From assembly GCA_022567815.1 (NCBI GenBank), contig JADFGI010000245.1, forward strand, positions 1 to 5,037: DNA of 5,037 bases, read 5' to 3'. Made by a program: the position numbers and the translations under genes. Source of the DNA: Nitrospinota bacterium (GTDB taxonomy: Bacteria; Nitrospinota; Nitrospinia; Nitrospinales; VA-1). A model generated the notes under the pieces. The model was not told the origin of the DNA. It did no database searches and was given only the letters and a program-made list of their open reading frames with translations. This document shows positions 4,124 to 5,037 of the stretch, in pieces; position 1 is the first letter of the stretch, and each line of letters begins with the position of its first letter.

Positions 4124-5037
4124 TCATCTCTTTTCAGGTCTACTTTCAGGCCGGAAGTGATCGAACCCAAAAAGTTTTTTGAGAGATTTGGATTTTCCAT
4201 CGCTATTTAAAAGAACCATCTTTTGCGGGTGGGCGGTCACCTCTCCAATCTGAGTTACAGGCGTTTTAGCATTGTTAAACAGGATGATTATTTTTCTAAC
4301 ATCTTCAGACTTTAAAGTAAACAGCAATTCGTAGTCTTCCCCCCCTGCAAGTATATAATCCATTAATTTTAATCTGTTGAGGGATGTCAGTCGTTCGAGC
4401 TCCTGGGATCGCGGAAGCCATTCTTCCCTTATAACCGCACCCACATTTCCAGCCTTGCAAATATGCGATAAATCCTGCGCCAGGCCGTCACTGATGTCGA
4501 TCATCGAAGTGATTCGTGCGTGGGAGTTTACCAGTTTTTGCGATTCCGCCAGGCGCGGAACCGGGTCGAGGTGGGCTTGTATCATTTTCTTCTGGAATGT
4601 TTTGCTGCCTTTCCATTGTTTGCGTGGAGATGAAAGCAGTTTTAAACCCAGGGCGGAGTGACCGGGAGTTCCCGTCACAAATATTTTATCTCCAGGACGG
4701 GCTCCGGAACGAGTGACCAGTTGCCCTTTGCCGACCTCTCCAACAAGGGTGATGTTGATAAACAAATGGCGCGGCGAGGCGGTGGTGTCTCCACCCGCGA
4801 TTTCAATTTTGTGTTCGTGGCAAACCTCATTTATACCTTGGTACAGGCTATCGAGGAACTTTACGGGCAGGGTTTTTGGAATTCCCAATGTGACCAGGGC
4901 CAGATGAGGTGTTCCGCCCATCGCGGCGATATCGCTGATATTGACCGACAGTGCCTTGCGGCCAAGCAGTTCGGGCCGGGTTGTTGAAAGTTTGAAGTGG
5001 ACGTTTTCGATCAGGGCGTCAGTGGAAATGAGCTGGT
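4124..5037 (-). CDS. thiL: Thiamine-monophosphate kinase, 5' end off window
   Basis: ThiL uses ATP to convert thiamine monophosphate to thiamine diphosphate, the last step of cofactor synthesis, in the cytoplasm as a PurM/AIR-synthase-fold dimer. The open frame continues through the right edge, giving 303 visible residues; the ATG at 4921 is internal. In order (visible numbering) the signature motifs are STDALIENVHF (4-14), NISDIAAMG (32-40), AGGDTT (80-85), TRSGARPGDKIFVTGTPG (108-125), IDISDGLAQDLSHI (179-192), AGGEDYELLFT (230-240) and GFDHF (290-294). The Asp-rich motifs bind Mg2+ and the nucleotide and substrate phosphates. Against the usual 310-340 residues, roughly 40 N-terminal residues are missing, including the GIGDD motif. 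The C-terminus is complete. Two CorC-family genes follow on the same strand, 46 bp downstream. All key visible residues are present, so the enzyme looks functional. Confidence 0.97.
   Translation of the reverse strand, partial: QLISTDALIENVHFKLSTTRPELLGRKALSVNISDIAAMGGTPHLALVTLGIPKTLPVKFLDSLYQGINEVCHEHKIEIAGGDTTASPRHLFINITLVGEVGKGQLVTRSGARPGDKIFVTGTPGHSALGLKLLSSPRKQWKGSKTFQKKMIQAHLDPVPRLAESQKLVNSHARITSMIDISDGLAQDLSHICKAGNVGAVIREEWLPRSQELERLTSLNRLKLMDYILAGGEDYELLFTLKSEDVRKIIILFNNAKTPVTQIGEVTAHPQKMVLLNSDGKSKSLKKLFGFDHFRPESRPEKR

Noticed and set aside
4919..4921. ATG as the thiL start
   Set aside because: Codons upstream to 5037 encode conserved ThiL sequence (STDALIENVHF and NISDIAA), so this Met is internal to the NISDIAAMG motif.

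Overview
The window is a stretch of ordinary bacterial chromosome with five protein-coding genes, two of them cut by the window edges. Two gene-poor intergenic regions are full of short palindromic repeats. The base composition is mid-GC. The genes present (a DjlA-type co-chaperone with a glycine-rich N-terminal anchor, tandem DUF21/CBS/CorC_HlyC membrane proteins, thiL) suggest a Gram-negative bacterium. A lineage near the former Deltaproteobacteria or Nitrospinota would fit, but that is a weak inference and no marker here settles it.

Left to right: (1) positions 1-54, minus strand, hold the first 18 codons of a gene whose start (MIKHIVMFKL...) looks like a Dabb (stress-responsive A/B-barrel) protein, with a strong Shine-Dalgarno sequence; the rest lies beyond the left edge. 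(2) Positions 55-406 are a divergent intergenic region with a chain of GC-rich hairpins, a 27-nt repeat and a palindrome, ending in a plausible extended -10 promoter. (3) Positions 407-1129, plus strand, encode a TerB-like plus C-terminal J-domain co-chaperone of DjlA type. (4) Positions 1130-1522 are a convergent intergenic region carrying a second, diverged set of the same repeats in the same order, plus an exact 34-bp tandem duplication. (5) Positions 1523-5037, minus strand, form an apparent operon transcribed from the right: thiL (5' end off the window), then two paralogous DUF21-CBS-CBS-CorC_HlyC membrane proteins. The paralogs overlap in a TGATG stop/start junction.

The minus-strand operon joins the last step of thiamine diphosphate synthesis with a pair of putative CNNM/CorC-type divalent-cation (Mg2+) transport proteins. 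ThiL needs ATP and Mg2+, but a functional link is only inference from gene order. The DjlA-like protein would present client-loaded DnaK at the inner membrane. It is flanked on both sides by related repeat blocks and is transcribed opposite to both neighbours.

I see no rRNA, tRNA, transposase, CRISPR array or phage gene. No clearly new system is visible. The most unusual element is the repeat family that brackets djlA.
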